This document shows, piece after piece, positions 41,974 to 51,172 of a stretch of DNA of 64,000 nt. Numbering within the stretch: position 1 is the first letter of the stretch; the number at the start of each line of letters is the position of its first letter. The DNA comes from CAYMSO01 sp964393185 (GTDB lineage Bacteria > Patescibacteriota > Dojkabacteria > J137). The notes under the pieces are model-generated. The model was not told the DNA's origin. It worked only from the letters and a program-made list of their open reading frames with translations, and searched no databases. The translations under genes and the position numbers were made by a program. The stretch is from the NCBI GenBank assembly GCA_964393185.1, contig CAYMSO010000001.1, positions 91,765 through 155,764 of the forward strand, in the 5' to 3' direction.

Positions 41974-43218
41974 TCAGTAAATAAATTTTTCTCCTTCCTC
42001 TTTCTGATTTTTCTGAGGTTGGAAAATTACTTTGACCACAGCCTCTTCTTTGTTTTTCGAATTCTCTGGAGACTCTAGGAAGATGGGCTTAATTTTATTT
42101 TTGTTTTTTAGAAAATAAACAACAGAGAAAAATACAAATATTATTGTTAATCCCACGATAAAGCTAACTACATCTCGACGTATTCCACTAAAGTAAACTG
42201 CTATCGCAGCTATGATTGTCATCATTGAAGTTTCGAGGAATAATACAGATTTTCTATTATACCCTGCCGACATAAGTCTATGATGCAAGTGATTGGTATC
42301 ACTTATGCTAAGTAATTTGAGAGGATTTTTAAGAGCTTCGGGATGAGCTTTAATTCTCATTAATATTACAAAGAATGCATCTAATAATGGCAATGCCAGT
42401 ATTACAAAAGTTGATGTCCATCTTGTTCCCCCTATAATTGCAAATATAGAAATTAGATAGCCATTAAAAAGATCTCCTGTTGTGCCTTGTATAATTTTAG
42501 AAGGATTATAGTTAAATGGAAAATACCCCATCAGGGCGCCTACATGTGCAATTAAAATTGTAGCAAGTACGACATGGTTATTATCCAGTGCCAGCAATGC
42601 AAGTGTACCCGAAATTATTGCGCTTACTGCTGTATTTAATCCATCTACACCTCCTACCCAATTAATAAAATTAATTACTCCGACTATCCAGATCAAAGTT
42701 AATATATCTGCAGGAAAGATGAAGTTATAACTAAAATTTCCGAATTCAATTAGATAACTTGCCCAATCAAAATCAATTATTGTACCTAGAAAAGATATTT
42801 TAACAACCGAAATTCCCGAAAAGATCACGACCAAAGCTGCTAGAGCTTGACCAAATAATTGCACTTTTCCAGAAAGTTCAAATTTATCATCTAATACTCC
42901 AACTAATAGAATTATCAGTATACCTATCAGAATACCAATATTCATACCTTTTAAAGAACCGGTAAGTATCACTGCCCCAAAGAATGCAATGGCAATAGCA
43001 AGACCACCTAGCTGTAGCTTTGGTTCCCTATTAATTCTGCTGGAAGAAGCCGTATCCGTTGAAGCTCTCATGGATGCTGGTAAATCAACTGCACCTACAA
43101 GTTTAGCTATTCTTCCGATTAACGGAGTAATAAAAAGCCCAATTATAAATGCTATTGCAAAGCTATTTAGTAATGTATTTAAATTATCAAGTATGTACTC
43201 GTTCTGTATCAAAATCAT
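41974..43218 (-). CDS. WecA/MraY-family undecaprenyl-phosphate sugar-1-phosphate transferase
   Basis: 414 aa, polytopic. Signature loops are present: GVLDDKFELSGKVQ (DDxxxLS-type), NFINWVGGVDGLNTAVSA (N-x-x-N-x-x-D-G-x-D-G-L-like) and DTNHLHHRLM (H-x-H-H-R-L, typical of the WecA/TagO branch rather than MraY). It transfers HexNAc-1-phosphate to undecaprenyl phosphate to start cell-surface glycan synthesis. The C-terminal cytoplasmic tail is Lys/Glu-rich. It follows an unknown 3-TM protein after 4 nt. Confidence 0.9.
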   Translation of the reverse strand: MILIQNEYILDNLNTLLNSFAIAFIIGLFITPLIGRIAKLVGAVDLPASMRASTDTASSSRINREPKLQLGGLAIAIAFFGAVILTGSLKGMNIGILIGILIILLVGVLDDKFELSGKVQLFGQALAALVVIFSGISVVKISFLGTIIDFDWASYLIEFGNFSYNFIFPADILTLIWIVGVINFINWVGGVDGLNTAVSAIISGTLALLALDNNHVVLATILIAHVGALMGYFPFNYNPSKIIQGTTGDLFNGYLISIFAIIGGTRWTSTFVILALPLLDAFFVILMRIKAHPEALKNPLKLLSISDTNHLHHRLMSAGYNRKSVLFLETSMMTIIAAIAVYFSGIRRDVVSFIVGLTIIFVFFSVVYFLKNKNKIKPIFLESPENSKNKEEAVVKVIFQPQKNQKEEGEKFIY

Positions 43219-43222
43219 TTTT

Positions 43223-43768
43223 CTAGGTTATTAAGTAATATATTTGACTCATTGTAATAAATAATAGAATATTTACAAATGTCAATATCCATCCTATCGT
43301 TAATGTTAACCTTCTATCCTGTCTAAAAACTATTATTAAAAGTCTAATCTGAATTACAAAAACAGCAAGTAAAAATATGGGAAATATTAGTATGATTGAC
43401 TTATCTATCTGCTCCCAAGTTTGATCCACTGCGTTGTAGAAAAAAGGAATTCTAGGACCAATATCTCCAAATTTAAAAACAATTATGTAAATAAAGAGAA
43501 ATATATTAAATAGAAAGGTTACGATGCTGAAAGGGATAGATGCATGTTTCCATAAAGGCGAGACCTCTAGAAAATCATTTCTTCGCTTTAGGCGTGATTT
43601 TAAAGATCCCCAAAATTGTTTAAATTGTTTGAGTTTATCATCAGTTTCAAATTGTAACTGTGAATCGGGTACTGAATAATTATTCCACTGAGCTTCAGTG
43701 TTAAGCCTCTCGTCCAGTTCCTCTGGTGTTGGATTAATCAGTGGCCTATTTATTTTCATTAAATTCAA
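43223..43768 (-). CDS. Three-TM membrane protein, unknown
   Basis: 181 aa. A charged cytoplasmic N-terminus (about 1-70, with LKSRLKRRNDFLE) is followed by hydrophobic segments at about 76-96, 120-142 and 155-177. No family is recognised. It is tightly linked to the WecA-like gene, so a role in envelope glycan assembly is possible. Confidence 0.6.
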   Translation of the reverse strand: MNLMKINRPLINPTPEELDERLNTEAQWNNYSVPDSQLQFETDDKLKQFKQFWGSLKSRLKRRNDFLEVSPLWKHASIPFSIVTFLFNIFLFIYIIVFKFGDIGPRIPFFYNAVDQTWEQIDKSIILIFPIFLLAVFVIQIRLLIIVFRQDRRLTLTIGWILTFVNILLFITMSQIYYLIT

Positions 43769-43913
43769 AGGTATTTAAGTTATTAATTTTATCAGTCTAG
43801 TTTAATTATTACAAAGTATAATTACAATATCCTGAACATTGGAATTCAGCAATTTTTATGATATCATTCTAATGATAACTTAGTATACTTAAGAAGTTAA
43901 GAGATTTGATTTA

Positions 43914-43937
43914 GAGAGCTGTTAGGCTCTTTTTTTA
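43914..43937 (+). terminator. Intrinsic terminator in the nusA leader
   Basis: AGAGC-TGTTAG-GCTCT followed by T7-8. No plus-strand gene ends upstream (the neighbour is divergent), so this hairpin must act on transcripts starting within the nusA leader, for example from the TATACT at 43884-43889. Confidence 0.6.
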
Positions 43938-43979
43938 ATCTCAAATTTCTACAATTAATAATTATTAAAACTAAAAAAT

Positions 43980-45113
43980 ATGTCAGAACCAACAGAGATA
44001 ATGCTTGCTATTAAGCAAATTGCAGCCGAAAGAAAAATAGATGTAAACGAAATAATCGAGGCCATAAAACTTGCTTTACTACTTGGATTCAAAAATGAAT
44101 ACGATTTGGGTGAAGAAACTTCCCTTAAAGTCGAAATGGATCCCGAGATAGGGCACATAGCTGTATATGCCAATAAAGCTGTAGTAAAAAAGGTTAAAAA
44201 TTCTCAAATAGAAATTTCTCTTGAAGATGCAAAAGAGATTAATTCAAAAGCAAAAATCGGAGACGAAATCGATGTCGATATAACCCCAAGTGGCAACTTC
44301 GGTAGAATTGTTGCTCAAAGTGCAAGACAAGTTATTCTTCAAAAACTTAGAGAATCAGAAAAGGAATCTGCAATTAGAGAACTTAAAGATAAAATTGGAA
44401 CAATTGAATCTGTAAGAATACAAAAAATTCTAGCTGAAGGTGATATAGTTTGCGAAATTAATAGAGCACGAGCACTCATGCCTAAAGCAGAAAGGGTTCC
44501 TACTGAATTTTATAAATTGGGAAGCTCTGTAAAAGTATTGCTTAAAGAGATTGTTGAGGATACTAGAGGTAAATACATTCTTGTGTCTAGAGCTGCACCA
44601 GAATTTCTTGCAGAGTTGTTTAGAATAGAAGTTCCAGAGATTGATTCAGGAACAATTGATATTATGTCTATTGCTAGGGAGGAAGGTTCAAGATCGAAAG
44701 TTGCTGTCAGATCCAATTCGGATGGTGTAGACGCAATCGGTTCCTGTGTTGGTCAGAAAGGTGTAAGAATTAATGCAATTATGAACGAGCTTAGCATTGG
44801 TAAATTTGACGAAAAAGTAGATATAATTTTGTGGGATGAAGATATAGAGCATTTTATCAAAAATTCTGTAAGTCCTGCAGAAGTTATTTCTGTAAAAATT
44901 AAAGACAAAAAAAATAAAAAGGCAGTTGTAGTAGTCCCAAATGATCAATATTCTCTGGCTATTGGTAGAGAGGGTCAAAATGCAAGACTTGCATCAAAAC
45001 TGACTGGATGGGAAATCGATGTTCAAGCAGAAAATCCAGAAGAGTTAGAAACCGCAGAAAAAGTTCCTGCAAAAAATGCAACAGATTCTGGCGAAGAATC
45101 AGAAGATAATTAA
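43980..45113 (+). CDS. nusA: Transcription termination/antitermination factor NusA
   Basis: 377 aa: N-terminal RNAP-binding domain (1-125), S1 domain (about 130-200) and two KH domains (EEGSRSKVAVRSNSDGVDAIGSCVGQKG in part, and VVVPNDQYSLAIGREGQNARLA in part). It lacks the C-terminal acidic repeats of E. coli NusA, as in most non-proteobacteria. Paired with ylxR, as in nusA-ylxR-infB operons. An intrinsic terminator lies in its leader, consistent with autoregulation by the factor it encodes (inference). Confidence 0.96.
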   Translation: MSEPTEIMLAIKQIAAERKIDVNEIIEAIKLALLLGFKNEYDLGEETSLKVEMDPEIGHIAVYANKAVVKKVKNSQIEISLEDAKEINSKAKIGDEIDVDITPSGNFGRIVAQSARQVILQKLRESEKESAIRELKDKIGTIESVRIQKILAEGDIVCEINRARALMPKAERVPTEFYKLGSSVKVLLKEIVEDTRGKYILVSRAAPEFLAELFRIEVPEIDSGTIDIMSIAREEGSRSKVAVRSNSDGVDAIGSCVGQKGVRINAIMNELSIGKFDEKVDIILWDEDIEHFIKNSVSPAEVISVKIKDKKNKKAVVVVPNDQYSLAIGREGQNARLASKLTGWEIDVQAENPEELETAEKVPAKNATDSGEESEDN

Positions 45114-45127
45114 TAGCCTGTATTTTT

Positions 45128-45418
45128 ATGCAAACGAATAGAATTTGTGTTTTTACAAGATTAAGGCTCCCTAAAGAAAATCTATTCAGGATTTCTAAAA
45201 TCAAACTGCGTGATGGAACTTTTAAAGTAGTTGGCGATGCAATTGGCATTAAACCTGGCCGTGGAATTTATATTACTCCCAAAAAAGAAATTCTGGAAAT
45301 GAGTTTAGATAAAGGAATTCTTGCTAGAGCATTAAAATTAGAAAGACAAATAACTCCAGAAGAAGTTAGTAATATAGTAAAGGAATTTGATATATTTTGC
45401 GCAGAAAGAGGGATCTAG
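45128..45418 (+). CDS. ylxR: YlxR-family RNA-binding protein (DUF448)
   Basis: 96 aa. RICVFTRLRLPKENLFRI corresponds to the R-x-C-x-x-C-R-x-x-x-x-x-x-L-x-R start of YlxR, with the second Cys replaced by Thr. KPGRGIYITPKKEILEMS matches the GRGAYIC segment. YlxR proteins act in transcription regulation and often sit behind nusA. The gap to nusA is 14 nt. infB does not follow, so the operon is shortened. Confidence 0.85.
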   Translation: MQTNRICVFTRLRLPKENLFRISKIKLRDGTFKVVGDAIGIKPGRGIYITPKKEILEMSLDKGILARALKLERQITPEEVSNIVKEFDIFCAERGI

Positions 45419-45436
45419 ATATGTACTAAATATATA

Positions 45437-45667
45437 TTATTTTTCCTTCCATCTACCAGTTTTATCATCCTTCCTATATTTTCTTTTAACAGCAGACCAA
45501 GCTATTTGGTGAGCTATAGTTTCTGTATCTTCTTTGGGGTCTCTCTTCTTGGATTCATCTTTGTATTGTTCCATTGCGCTATTGAAAGACTCGCGATAAA
45601 TATCTTGAGCATGTGAAGGTAAGTTATCTTTTACAGCTATTGGTAAGTCTCTATTAGTTCTATACAT
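45437..45667 (-). CDS. chaB: ChaB family protein
   Basis: 76 aa from ATG 45667; the frame extends 9 codons upstream but homology begins at RTNRDLPIAVKDNLPSHAQ. The ChaB domain is complete: LPSHAQDIYRESFNSA, then AHQIAWSAVKRKYRKD and a terminal G-R-W. ChaB is a small protein of uncertain role, named for a link to cation transport regulation in E. coli and found widely beside stress genes. It is convergent with ylxR. Confidence 0.92.
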   Translation of the reverse strand: MYRTNRDLPIAVKDNLPSHAQDIYRESFNSAMEQYKDESKKRDPKEDTETIAHQIAWSAVKRKYRKDDKTGRWKEK

Positions 45668-45819
45668 TTGTTGAATAATAACTACTATTTGCATTTTAGA
45701 AATATAATTTAAAGAAAGTTTTAGAAGATTGTAAAAAGTTTATTAAAAATAATCTAGAAAAATTGTAGTATAGTTTAAGTTTCCCCTGTAAAATTTGGCA
45801 TAGATATTATCAATATTTT

Positions 45820-46233
45820 ATGTACGGACAGAAGATAAATGTCAAAACTCCCGAAGAATATATTCAAAAACTTGAAGAGCCAAGAAAATCCGAAATACAA
45901 AAAACTCATGAATTTATAGTCAATACAGTTCCAGAATTAAAACCTTACATAATTTCTGGCATGATTGGTTATGGAAGCTATCATTATAAATATGCAACAG
46001 GACGTGAAGGCGATTGGTGTGTTATTGGCTTAGCTAGCAATAAAAACTATATTTCCATTTACATATGTCCTCCTCAAAACCAAGAATATATTCCCGAAAA
46101 ATATAAAGATAACTTACCTAAAGCAAGTATTGGCAAAAGCTGTATCAGGTATAAAAAATATGAAGATATTGAGTTTGATGAATTAGCTAAATTACTAAAA
46201 CTTGCTTCTGAAATTAAAGAGATTACTACCTAA
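45820..46233 (+). CDS. DUF1801 family protein
   Basis: 137 aa. PRKSEIQKTHEFIVNTVPE, GMIGYGSYHYKYATGREGDW, GLASNKNYISIYIC and PKASIGKSCIRYKKYEDI follow the DUF1801 (YdhG-like) domain from start to end. The domain has a frataxin/SH3-like open fold, with function not established. Monocistronic, followed by the palindrome at 46289-46318. Confidence 0.88.
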   Translation: MYGQKINVKTPEEYIQKLEEPRKSEIQKTHEFIVNTVPELKPYIISGMIGYGSYHYKYATGREGDWCVIGLASNKNYISIYICPPQNQEYIPEKYKDNLPKASIGKSCIRYKKYEDIEFDELAKLLKLASEIKEITT

Positions 46234-46288
46234 AAGTATCTAAATTTAGTAATTACTTGTGATTAAATAATTACAATAAGGTTTCCTG

Positions 46289-46318
46289 AGCGGGAGCTGA
46301 TTTTAATCAGCTCCCGCT
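46289..46318. terminator. GC-rich palindromic terminator between convergent genes
   Basis: Perfect 14-bp stem AGCGGGAGCTGATT/AATCAGCTCCCGCT with a TT loop. It lies between the stops of the DUF1801 gene and the large exported protein. It shares the GCGGG end and GATTTTAATC core with 23808-23840. Confidence 0.8.
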
Positions 46319-46335
46319 ACAAATCCTTGCTACAT

Positions 46336-49300
46336 TTAAAAGGCACTATCCAGTGTTAGGTTAACATCTTCACCAATAGTAACCCACTTTCCAATGAACG
46401 ATCCTGTTGCTATTGAGTTAGCCTTTATAAATAAAGTTCCATTCGGTACATAAACATTTGCCTCCATAACAGTTCCGGTTCCAAACTGAGCAGCTTTGGG
46501 AGTAGCTCCTATATTTCCACTACTTCCATTAACCCCAGTAACATAAAATATTATATCTGAAGCATCTAGTCCTGAGCCAATTGCTGGCTTTAATTCTACC
46601 CCTGAGTCTGATCCGAGTTTATCGGCAATTCTAATTTCAGTTTGAGCTGTGAAATACAAATTTACATCTTGTCGAATATCCCAAGAATCAAAGTTGTATA
46701 TGCCTCCTGTAAAAGTAACCGTGGCATTATGTCTGACTATTAAATCATCGAAGTTTCCTGCATCAATTGTTTGTGATGTACCTGCAAGAACTTCTATATC
46801 TGTTGTTCCAGCATTAAACTCCGGGGTTGTAGGGATAACTTCTACAACGGGTAGATCTATTGGGGTAAAATCTCCATTCAAGATACTGCCCGATCCACTT
46901 TTAGTGTTGTAATAAGCCCTATTTACTTCTGAACCTGATTTTAACCAGATACTATCGGCATAAAGATCGCTTTCTGGATTTACTATTGAGACATTGTTAC
47001 CTATACTTGCTTCAACTCCAGAATCCAGGAATGAAGTCGCTTGTTGACTAGCTCCTATATCTCCACTATTTACAATAGTTCCTTGTTTTAGCCATATCCC
47101 TAAGCTTCCTAGTGCTACAAAGTCGTCAACTGTTGGAATATCATTAATAATTACTTCGGCTTCGGCTTCATCAAATAAATTGCCAGGATCTGTAGCTCTA
47201 GCTTTTACAATGTAAGTTCCAGGATTTAAGTTATCAGAATCGAAATCAACAATTTGACCAGAAGTTTCAAAATTTCCATCACTGTCTAAATCCCATTTAT
47301 ATGTTAACTCATCGTTTTCTGGGTCTGTAGCTGTTGCTGTAAGCGAAACTAAATCTCCTTCATTCACATAATAAGGACCACCGGCATCCACAGTAGGAGG
47401 AGTATTTATAATGCCTTCTGGATAAAATATTGCACCATCATTTAAAAAGTATTCTGTTCCATCGTTATTAAATCCTCCCCATACCAATACGCTTTCTCCT
47501 GTCCATACAGTGCTGGCCCAGTTTCTTTTTGAAGGTGCTCCAATCAAACTGGTAGATCTCCATGTATGTGTTGTTGGATCGTAAATAGCTCCAGTGTTCA
47601 AAAAAGATACCCCGCCTTCGTATCCTCCCCATACAAACATTTCTCCGTCCATCCAAACTGCTTCGTGAGTTCCTCTTTCCGAAGGTGATCCATTATGTGG
47701 ATCTGATACTCCCTCTTCAAATGTATTACTTACTGGGTCGTAAATGTATGTTTTTGCTGCATATTTCTCGTTTATTGTAAGTCCACCCCAGATGATCATC
47801 TTATCCCCAGTCCATACCACTGAATGAGAAAAGAATCCCCAAGCACTAGTTACAATTGGCATTGCAGTCCATGCATCTGTTACTACATTGTACTTAGCCC
47901 CAGAAGCAACATCGTTGCCAGTATTGCAACAGTCATCTGCTCCTCCCCAAATAATCATTTCGGTTCCTGTCCATATTGCAGTTGCTTGATTACGTGGGCT
48001 TGGAGCACCAACACTGGTTATAGCAGTCCACGTGTCTGTTGCTGGATTATATTTTGCCCCTGTATCAGTCGACGAAACACCTGGAGAAATCTGATCACCG
48101 CCCCAAACAATCATTTCGGTTCCCGTCCATACAACTGAGTGGAATAATCTTGGACTTGGAGCATTTACAGTAGATATTGGCGTCCATGTATCTGTTACTG
48201 GATTATATTTTGCCCCTGTATTCCATGTTGGACCCCAATTGCATTGTTCGCCACCCCAAATAATCATTTCGGTTCCTGTCCATATTGCTGAATGGTACCT
48301 TCTTGGGGTAGGAGCATTGCTATTAGACATTGGTGTCCAAGTATTGGTAGTGGGGTTGTATCTCGAACCAGTATTCAAAGAACAATTACCAGAAACATTT
48401 TCACCGCCCCAAACAATCATTTCGGTTCCCGTCCATACCTCTGCTTGTCCTCTAGTACCTTCCGGGGCATTGACATTAGACATAGGTCCCCATTCACCTG
48501 GATGTATATCGTTTACTCTGATTGGAGTACCTGATTCTTCAAAAGCGCCCTTTGGATCAGTTGCTCTAACACCTGCACTTATGTAAGTAGGACCTTCAAT
48601 ATTCTCGGCTGAAACGGTAACGGTCTGCTGATTTTGTATTTCGAAAATTCCATCTGAATCGAGATCCCAATCGTATACTAAAGGATCGTTATCGGGATCA
48701 ATAAAATTAGCTGTAACTTCTATTGTATAGCCTTCGTCAACAGCACCACTTGCGGGGTTAAATAGGAACTCAAATAGATAGGGTGGGTAGTTTAAATCCG
48801 ACCGCCGTACCTCTACAGCTCCAATGTCACAATTCCATCCTACTCCTCCACTATTACTGTCTTGAGGTCTTTCTACACCTCTTTGATCTAAATTATTAAT
48901 TGGATCTTGACTGCAAATACTATTATCTCCACTATTTAAAACTCCACTATCTATATCTGGCATCATTGTTTTTGTTGGTCCGCCATTATCTGCTAATGGA
49001 AAGAGATAAGGATCTGATTCCTGTAGATCACCGCATTCGTTACCCGGATATTGTAGGCTGTACATGTTTCCAAGGATTGGAGTATCAATATCTGCACAAT
49101 TTCCTCCGATATTGTTGGCTAAAATTGTGTTTTGAACCTCCAGTCTGATGATCTCAGCTCTAGGTACATTTGTGTAAAATTCAGTAAAAACACCCCCACC
49201 CAAATCACTTATATTTGATGCTATTGTAGAATTGATTATTTTACTTGTATGCAAAACTGGTGTTGAACATGCATATTTATATACTTTATAGTAAACTCCT

Positions 49301-50403
49301 CCACCTTCGTTTGCTTCGTTATACGCCAAGGTACTATTGGCAAGAATGAAATTTCTTTCAATATTAGGATAAGGAGAACATGTGCTGACATCATAATTGA
49401 TTGCTCCACCTTTAGATCCAGAAACATTATTGTTCAGTGTAGAATTAGTTATTTCTAAATGAAAGTCCGATCCAGATATAGCCCCACCTTTAGCATTAGA
49501 GTTATTATATTCTAAAGTAGTATTATTAATATATGTGTGATAATTAGGTGCTGGAGGACTTGGAATCCACATAGCGCCACCATCTCCAGACTGTGCTGTA
49601 TTATTAAAAAAATAACTACTATCTATAATTGCGCTTCCATTTGCTACAATTGCACCTCCAGAGTATTCGGCATAATTATCGATAAAATCTACGTTACCGA
49701 TGTTTGCGATATTACCATCTATGTATAGTGCTCCTCCAAAGTATGATGTATTCCCTTCGAAATTAGTATTGGTAATATTTGCATTACCAAATATAGTGTA
49801 AACTGCTCCTCCAAAACTTTCAGCCTGAGTTGCAGTTGAATTATTGATGAAGTCGGAATTACTAATATTTATTGATCCGTACATATAAACTGCTCCTCCA
49901 GAAGAATTGCTGTAACAAATATCTTCTTCATCCACTGGTATTGGACATGTTGAATTATCAATAAACTTTATACTATCTATATTTAACGAAATTTCTCCTG
50001 TACCTAATCCTGCAGCTTGAATTGCTCCACCACCACCTAATCCTTGAGTTAAGGTTAAATTATTTATAGAAAATTCATCATCACTGATCAAATTAAAAAT
50101 CCTCACTTGCCTATTTCCGGAAATAGTCACAATATCCTTGCCAGGCCCGTTTATAGTTAGAGATTTATCTATTTCGATTGTTGATAGTAATGTTAACGTT
50201 CCGGTTAACCCGTTATCGAAGGCTATAATGTCTCCTTCTAAAGAATCCGCAATTGCCTGCCTTAAAGATCCAGGCCCACTATCGTTAAGATTTGTAACTG
50301 TTAAAGTTGCCGCGTTAACTCCAGAAGAGAAAGAAATTATCGAAATGATAACCAACAAAAAGAGAGACGCACAAAAGAGAAGAAGCTTTTTACCTCTGTG
50401 CAT
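46336..50403 (-). CDS. Giant exported beta-helix/PKD/kelch-repeat protein
   Basis: 1355 aa. Signal peptide (about 6-31, cleavage near GVNA-ATL). Residues about 33-530 are a right-handed beta-helix of the Chlamydia-Pmp/CSLREA type, beginning LTVTNLNDSGPGSLRQAI and ending in QRGVERPQ...CDIGAVE. A PKD-like domain (about 555-635) has DPDNDPLVYDWDLDSDG. Seven kelch-like repeats (about 640-1015) each carry W-T/M-x-x-x-x-W-G-G. A second PKD domain (about 1040-1125) follows. A C-terminal beta-solenoid-like region (1130-1355) has repeated GDIGA/GNIGA motifs. No LPxTG anchor is seen. It is probably a secreted or surface adhesin/biofilm protein. Confidence 0.85.
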   Translation of the reverse strand: MHRGKKLLLFCASLFLLVIISIISFSSGVNAATLTVTNLNDSGPGSLRQAIADSLEGDIIAFDNGLTGTLTLLSTIEIDKSLTINGPGKDIVTISGNRQVRIFNLISDDEFSINNLTLTQGLGGGGAIQAAGLGTGEISLNIDSIKFIDNSTCPIPVDEEDICYSNSSGGAVYMYGSINISNSDFINNSTATQAESFGGAVYTIFGNANITNTNFEGNTSYFGGALYIDGNIANIGNVDFIDNYAEYSGGAIVANGSAIIDSSYFFNNTAQSGDGGAMWIPSPPAPNYHTYINNTTLEYNNSNAKGGAISGSDFHLEITNSTLNNNVSGSKGGAINYDVSTCSPYPNIERNFILANSTLAYNEANEGGGVYYKVYKYACSTPVLHTSKIINSTIASNISDLGGGVFTEFYTNVPRAEIIRLEVQNTILANNIGGNCADIDTPILGNMYSLQYPGNECGDLQESDPYLFPLADNGGPTKTMMPDIDSGVLNSGDNSICSQDPINNLDQRGVERPQDSNSGGVGWNCDIGAVEVRRSDLNYPPYLFEFLFNPASGAVDEGYTIEVTANFIDPDNDPLVYDWDLDSDGIFEIQNQQTVTVSAENIEGPTYISAGVRATDPKGAFEESGTPIRVNDIHPGEWGPMSNVNAPEGTRGQAEVWTGTEMIVWGGENVSGNCSLNTGSRYNPTTNTWTPMSNSNAPTPRRYHSAIWTGTEMIIWGGEQCNWGPTWNTGAKYNPVTDTWTPISTVNAPSPRLFHSVVWTGTEMIVWGGDQISPGVSSTDTGAKYNPATDTWTAITSVGAPSPRNQATAIWTGTEMIIWGGADDCCNTGNDVASGAKYNVVTDAWTAMPIVTSAWGFFSHSVVWTGDKMIIWGGLTINEKYAAKTYIYDPVSNTFEEGVSDPHNGSPSERGTHEAVWMDGEMFVWGGYEGGVSFLNTGAIYDPTTHTWRSTSLIGAPSKRNWASTVWTGESVLVWGGFNNDGTEYFLNDGAIFYPEGIINTPPTVDAGGPYYVNEGDLVSLTATATDPENDELTYKWDLDSDGNFETSGQIVDFDSDNLNPGTYIVKARATDPGNLFDEAEAEVIINDIPTVDDFVALGSLGIWLKQGTIVNSGDIGASQQATSFLDSGVEASIGNNVSIVNPESDLYADSIWLKSGSEVNRAYYNTKSGSGSILNGDFTPIDLPVVEVIPTTPEFNAGTTDIEVLAGTSQTIDAGNFDDLIVRHNATVTFTGGIYNFDSWDIRQDVNLYFTAQTEIRIADKLGSDSGVELKPAIGSGLDASDIIFYVTGVNGSSGNIGATPKAAQFGTGTVMEANVYVPNGTLFIKANSIATGSFIGKWVTIGEDVNLTLDSAF
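47375..48485 (-). repeat. Kelch-repeat-coding tandem DNA repeats
   Basis: The seven kelch units are also alike at DNA level. For example, the stretch ending at 48136 and the stretch ending at 48438 share a near-identical ~30-nt block encoding the W-T-G-T-E-M-I-x-W-G-G motif. This could support recombination-based change in repeat number. Confidence 0.7.
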
Positions 50404-50609
50404 GTCATTTGTTTTTAAAGAATTATAATTTGAGTTTAGTATATTTTAAATATAATTTCAATTCACTAAAAGTTACTACCACAAACCTTAGTTGTGAATA
50501 GTAAAAACAGCTTTGATGAATTTTTATACAAAATGTTATTTACTGCTACAAACAGTTATATGTAAGCAAAACTATAGAAAATACTATTTAATTTATATAT
50601 AATACAAGA

Positions 50610-51155
50610 ATGTTGGCAAAACCTAATTATTCAAATGAATATTTAGAAAACTTCAGTAAAGTTAAAGATGTTGAAGTTAAAATTAACGAGCAAATTTTTT
50701 ACAATATTTCTTCAGAAATTTACCAATCAAAATCGCATCCAGACAATTTAGTTCCTATACTTAAAATACAAGCAGTTAAACCGGTAACTGTAGATGCTTC
50801 TATTGCGCTAACAAAGAAAGTAAGAGAATTGTTTAATTTAATACCTGCTGCTAGATATATAAATACAACTCCTTTTATAATTCTTGATTCACATGGGCAG
50901 GAATCTTCACAAATGATCTCTCAACTAGCTATGAGCAAAGGACTTAAGCTTATCAATAAATTATTTGAGGATTTTCATATTAAAAAGGAAGGTAGAATAA
51001 TTGTGATTACTCACTTTAATTATGCAGTCGAAGTAGCTGGAAAAGCCCTAACATATCAAAGTAATGCCAATAGAAAAAAGTTAATTAATGTTAATGTGGA
51101 AAAAGAAGCTTACGAAATTATCGACAGTATAATTAAGTTTGATTATGTTATCTAG
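50610..51155 (+). CDS. Unknown soluble alpha/beta protein
   Basis: 181 aa, not recognised. Alternating strands and helices, with TPFIILDSHGQESSQM and GRIIVITHFNYAVEVAGKAL as the most structured parts, suggest a Rossmann-like core, but no nucleotide loop is clear. A TATAAT at 50598-50603 lies 6 nt from the ATG, so the mRNA may be leaderless. It is followed 17 nt later by another unknown gene, probably the same operon. Confidence 0.6.
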   Translation: MLAKPNYSNEYLENFSKVKDVEVKINEQIFYNISSEIYQSKSHPDNLVPILKIQAVKPVTVDASIALTKKVRELFNLIPAARYINTTPFIILDSHGQESSQMISQLAMSKGLKLINKLFEDFHIKKEGRIIVITHFNYAVEVAGKALTYQSNANRKKLINVNVEKEAYEIIDSIIKFDYVI

Positions 51156-51172
51156 AACAGTTGAGACAAGTG

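Noticed and set aside
46649..50428. Several plus-strand ORFs of 60-115 codons inside the giant exoprotein gene
   Set aside because: They are antisense shadows of a continuous 1355-aa coding frame with clear domains, and have no recognisable sequence of their own.
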